A stretch of 64,000 nucleotides of DNA from Liolophura sinensis (Eukaryota > Mollusca > Polyplacophora > Chitonida > Chitonidae): assembly GCF_032854445.1 (NCBI RefSeq), contig NC_088295.1:45681385-45745384 (forward strand). The letters run 5' to 3'. Positions 37,601 through 43,600 of the stretch are shown here, piece by piece (position 1 is the first letter of the stretch; the number at the start of each line of letters is the position of its first letter). The notes below the pieces were generated by a model. It was not told the DNA's origin and searched no databases. It was given only the letters and a program-made list of their open reading frames with translations. A program made the position numbers and the translations under genes.

Positions 37601-40600
37601 AACACCAAATCACACATTTGTATTACTGAGTAAATCACGAACACAAAGTTCTACTGCCTAAAAAACCACCCAATATTTAAAATTTTTGGTAAAGCTGCAT
37701 GGCTTCTCCAGGTGTAAGGAATAGATTTTCAGATTCATCGTTTTTAGAATACACACAAAGCCAAATTGTTGAGGATCATGCAAAATAAGTTGATCTGTCC
37801 ACTACATTTGACAGGGGAAAAATTTTTAAAATATTATTAAAATACGTAAGTATTTCACCTACTAAAGCTGGAGATGGATCGAAGGAGTCTATGCCGGCGT
37901 TGCCCATGGAACTGAGGACAAAGGCCCCGTGTAGCTCTCCGAGTTGTTCATGAATGTCGTTCACGTACTGAGCCTCTCCAGAAGCCTGTCACAGAACATT
38001 GATGGTTTCAAATTTATATGACATTTGAGAAAACATATACCACTGTTTGAAGATATAACGATCACCTTAAAGTTGATACATGTGAGTGTCAAGAGAAAAC
38101 CTGTCAATGTCCAGAGAAAACGATGTACAGGAGGAAGCAGCCAATATCCGAAGAAAAACAACGGTCATTGTACAAAAGTAACTACCGCTATCCAGGAATA
38201 AGCAACCAATATCTGGGCAAAACAACGGTCATTGTACAAATGTTAGTACCGCTATCCAGGAATAAGCAAACAATATCTGGAAAAAACAACGGTCCTTGTA
38301 CAGAGGCAACCGTCGTAGTCAATGTCCAGAGATAACTGGTCAATGTACAGTAATGGCAGTAGCTTTACAGGATGACACAACAGTGCCTACAGAAATGTAA
38401 AATTAATGTTCCAGAAAACTGGTCAACGTACAAGGAAGTTCAAACAACCATCGAAGCAAGTCAAGAAACTGTCGGTATACAAAAGAAAGCAACCAACGTC
38501 AAAAGAAAACCCGTAAAGGAGGAAACCAGGAGGAAGCAGTCTATACCCACAGGAAACCGATCAAGCTACAGAAAACCACAATCTCGCCATATTTCTCCGC
38601 CCATAATAGGGTGGAGATTGCCACAGTGGTATGATGTTATGTGATCACAGGTCAAAGAACAGGGAGAAACAAGTTGTATTTGTGTTAGAACTTTTTTCAA
38701 AGCAATATTACCTGTATCGGGGCCAGGACTTTCGGAATGGGTTTTTTCATTGGAAACTCTTCTTCCTTTGTTTCGAAGTCCTGCTCACCGGAAGATACAG
38801 GGCGAAGAAGCTGATCGGCTCCACTAGAGAGTTGGCCGCTTACGTTGTCTTTGTTCACACCCAGGATGAACTGCAACAAATTATTCTTTCTTATACCGTT
38901 TGTTTGTTTATTTATTTAATTATAGGTGTCCACTGCATCTTGCCAGGGACCTGGCTTTATTTACCAATTTAAGTTTCAATGACTTGGGTGCAATATAATT
39001 CTACATTGTAGGATAAATATTTTGATCAAAATGACCTATAAACATCCATTTGTTTTCTCTTTCCTTCTTATTCTCTTTTTTTTGTCCAGTTTTCAACAAC
39101 TGCAATTTTTGGTCACCTCCATATTTCTCACAGTGCAGGTTTCAACAACTGGAATTATCAGAAAGGCTTCCACTCACCTTTAACTGAACTCTCCGTAAGG
39201 TGCAAGTATGGAGATTTCCTCACAATAAGGTTGTAGTCCACATATTTAGCGAATGTCACATGTTTAGCTTATGATTATCAGAGAATGATTATTTTGAGTT
39301 AACCGAAAGAATGTTACATATATGCGTGAAAAACGCTGGTATCATTCCTCACAGCCCAACAGTTAAAGCTGTTTACAGCGAACAGGGTTGGTCCGAAAAT
39401 TCTCACCTTATAGAAGAGGTTCACGGCGAGATCCCGTCTGTATTCGGGAGTGGCCAGAAGAGGGTCGGGCGCTGGTTTCAGCTCAGATCGCAAAAGCGCA
39501 AGAGCCTCTGCAAATAATAGACCAGAAGGATATGTAAATCGTATAAATACAGTCGTACAGCTACTGCTGCAAATCACTGGCATTCTGCCAAATTCGCAAT
39601 ATTATATCAATACATCTCAGACTATATTGTCGTTTTGCATTCGGTAGTGTATCAACCCTTTCTGCATGTAGGCGGCGTGGCCTAGTCATGTATATTAATG
39701 AAAACCGTCATCACTGAAAATATGTTTTTAGAGTTAGGGTGAGACGTGCTTCGTTAATAGAAAATAACAAATAGACCAGGTCTACCTGGAGAAAGGGTCC
39801 TACCTTTGCGTTCAGGTCTCCCCCTCAAGTAAATGGCTGACGTTAAAGGCTGACGATGTCAAACATTTAACTGACCAACTGGCCAACGGATCCACCAACA
39901 CAATGGTTTATACAGCCGTTTATCGGAGCTAAACAAAAACAATAAATAACAAAGCCAATCACATCCCGATGAAATTTGCTTACGTTTAACCACAGCAGGG
40001 TCTTGCAGTTTCTTTCCAGTGAGGAAATCTTCCGTTTTCAAGGCATGGTTCTGGAAATTAAAAAGACCACTGACTTTCAGACATGAACAAGAAAGGCGCA
40101 AATCGCAATAGAACTTATTATTATACTAAAGTAATATTATACATAAGTTTTTATGATTGTGATAACATGATAATTAATTATTATTGTTCCGGCGTCAGTA
40201 CTTCGTCAAACTGCTTTTGTGGTTTTATATTTTGTTATATTTGTCTGTCAACCTTTCATTATGACTGCTAGTTTCACTTATTTGTTAGGTTCAATTCGAT
40301 GACATTATCACTTCACTATATCACATGTATCTTAATATAGCCTGACACAAACTTAGCAGTGAAACCGCCATGGGGAAACATTGGGACGATTTCACCATGC
40401 TCTCACAAGTAAACCCGAGCACAATGACCGATTTCCCAAAAGTCTCACAAAGTTGTATCCGAATGAGTTACTTACAAAGTTTGCATTGACACCTCCAATC
40501 ACGATGGAGGGTTTCCCTAGAACCTGCCTGCTCGGCTGGTCCAGCTTGAACCGAAACCCAGCATTGATGTAAGCATGGGCATTCTGTGAAAAACAAAACA

Positions 40601-43600
40601 TGGATATTTGTTTATTTCTTCATTACATTGACTTGTATTTGACTCATATGCGATAAAAATCACTGCGATTCTCCAGGTATATAATATACCTATATATAAT
40701 ATATATTTACAAAAAATATATTTTAATATATTTTCTAGTACAAAGATCACGATCTAGTTGTTGCAGACGTATACCCGAAACAATGTTGATGGAATTCACT
40801 TAGATGAAGCTTGTTTGTAGTCCAAAAACATGCAAAATTAAATTCCTCTCCGATTCCATGTACCATATGTAATAACTGTACCACAGACCTACGTGTGATT
40901 CGTTACCAGACAGGTACTCACCTGAGAACGCGGCATGATTTTAAAAGAGCGGAAGTGGTCCTTGTCGTCCTGTTTGAAGAGCTTAATGGCCAGCACCACC
41001 TTCCCGGTCATGTTCATCCTCATCACGTCCACCATCGGGTAGGCGCGCCGGGAGTCCGTCAGGGCGTCTTGAGAACAGAACGTATCTCATCAATAAATGT
41101 TGGTACGGGCACCTGGGCATTGGTTCAGTATTCAAAGTATATTCCAAAAACAGACTGGGATTGTCACATTTTAGCACTGGTTCATTATCTGATTTATTTA
41201 GTTATTTGATTGGTGTTTTACGCCGTACTCAAGAATATTTCACTTATGCGACGGCAGGTTGCTGGAAGACCTTCCCACGTACCGCCGGAGAGGAAGCCAG
41301 CATGAGCTGGACTTGAACTCACAGCGACCGCATTGGTGAGAGACTGCTGGGTCACCACGCTGCGCTAAAGTAACTACCAAAAACTGATATGGACTGATCC
41401 ACACTGTTACGATCGTCATTATGTTAAATTTCTTGCTTATTTCTGCTTTCAGTTTTGGTGCTTCCGATGAGTAGTACAAACGACTTAAATAAGGTTTAGT
41501 GCTAAACAGTTGTGAAGGTTACTTTGGATGCCATTTTTTTGTTGACATAAAACCGTGTAACAGTACTGTATCTATATTAACATTCTGCAAAAGGATTGAT
41601 CTTGACAAAGTTGCTTGTAAGCATGTAAGTTTGCCTAGTAGTTTTCCTAATTTCGTTCGTAATGTTCTTCTCTTGATCATAAACAAAGGTACAAGTAATC
41701 CTATCAAAAGGTCGACTTAGCAACTTTACCAAGAATCTCCACATGAGCTCCAGCCGACTCCATCATGACGAACAGATCAGACGGGAAGTCATTATGAGCT
41801 TGTTTGATCATCATGTTGCCCGCCCAGCTTCCGGCCTGTCAGGGCAACAACAACAGAAAAAAAGAACAATCAGCATTTGGATGCAGTTTTCCAGAAATGA
41901 ATCGATGCATTTTGACAACTGGTACTGTGTTGCTGTTTATAACAATGTAAGGCTTGTTACTCTCTCTGTGCAGTATTTATATATTACACTGACTTACATT
42001 TCTCATGGGCAAATTGCCGATCTTCATGATGTGTTGTTGAAGGGCCGTGAAGTATTTGTATCCGTCATTCTCCTTGGCTATTTCTCCAAGGGCCTTGTGC
42101 AGTGAAGACAAGCTATGATTGGCTCCAAGAATAACGCAGTCTTTCACCTGATAAGGACATATAATGAGAAATAACCACTCATAGACAGGTGTCTAACAGC
42201 TAAATACTAGCCTTGAATTTTCGTATTCCAAAGTTTAGGCAAAGGCTCATTTTTACAGAGATTTCAACAAGAGGGAGCCTCTTTCACTGTTCATGAGGTT
42301 TGGGGACAACATGCAGTCGACGATGCTCATGTAGTTTTTTACACAGCCTTACGTCAGTTGAAGACCACTTCCACCAATATGAAGTGTGTATCATATTTAT
42401 CATATCAAACAATTTTGATTATGGCGTTACACAACAATCGAATAAATAAACGAAATATATGAAAGAGGAAATGTAACACAAAACTCGCTACCCACTATAC
42501 GTACTTCTCGTTTGTACAATTCGTCAATTCCGTGCAAATCTATGTAGATGCTGAATGGTCCTTCACTTTTGTAGATACCTGGCGATGACAAATGTTTATT
42601 TTAGAAATTCATGACGTTACTGCCAATAAATAGAATGGGCTACATCTTAACCAGCGACACCAAAGCCAATTCAACTCCATAGCTGATTAGTTATGGAAAG
42701 CGCTCAGATTTGTGAGTAGATACCAAACGTATTGACTGAGTTTCGACCTAAGCGTAAAGAAAGTCTGGACAACTAGAGCACAAATGTATCGGGGTCCCAA
42801 GGAGGGCAAACTTAGACTTGATTTACACTAACACAAAAAGAGTAACAGTACACAAGTCGTCATGCCAACAACAAAAAGTTTGCACCTGCAATGGTGTTTC
42901 CGAAGACCATCCTTAGGCGGTCCCTTTGATGTTTCTTTAGCAGAACTGACAGAGCATCCAGACTTTCTGGGCGAAACCACCTCACATTGCCATTGGTAAT
43001 GGCCAATGGGACGTTGTCCGGTCTGGCACCTGATCCGTTCGCTGGTGCGGATCCGTTAGCATGAGCGGAACCATTAGCATGACCGGCTCCATTGCTGACA
43101 GAGGCACCTTTTGAACAGGCCTTTCCAGTTCTCGAGCAAACGAACTTGTTCAAATCCTATAAACGATCGAGAAAGAGGATTGTACATGTTGATGGTGGCG
43201 AATTCTACATATTTTAATCCACCAAAGTTTTAAGTTTTGTATGTTAAATGAATTTCGTTAGTATCTGCTGGCCTTGAGGACAGTTTGTTTGACCTTGCAG
43301 TATTTCAAACATTTCCACTTAAGAAACAGACAGCTCAGCAATGTTGATATTTAATGGGCATAAAAATAGAAGCCATTCAATCAAGAACAGATCAAGCGTA
43401 GATTCACAATTCCTGGTACTTCCAGCAAAACGTCGATGTTGCCATTCACGCATAACACCCGTTAAGTCACATACCCATTTTAAACTACAGGTATCAAAGA
43501 CAAAGCCTCAAAAATTCCCACATCGTATCTAAACACGTATGTGGTTTTATGCGCCAAATACAGTTCATAGTACCTCAATGTCAATCGTCTTGGCCTTGTC

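Noticed and set aside
37856-37862. Downstream GTGAAA donor for oxidase exon 14
   Set aside because: It would leave phase 1, but the next exon starts in phase 0; GTAGGT just upstream fits.
40811-41209. 132-codon plus-strand open frame
   Set aside because: Antisense shadow of oxidase exon 9; the [13 protein letters not shown] text is the complement of conserved FAD-domain codons.
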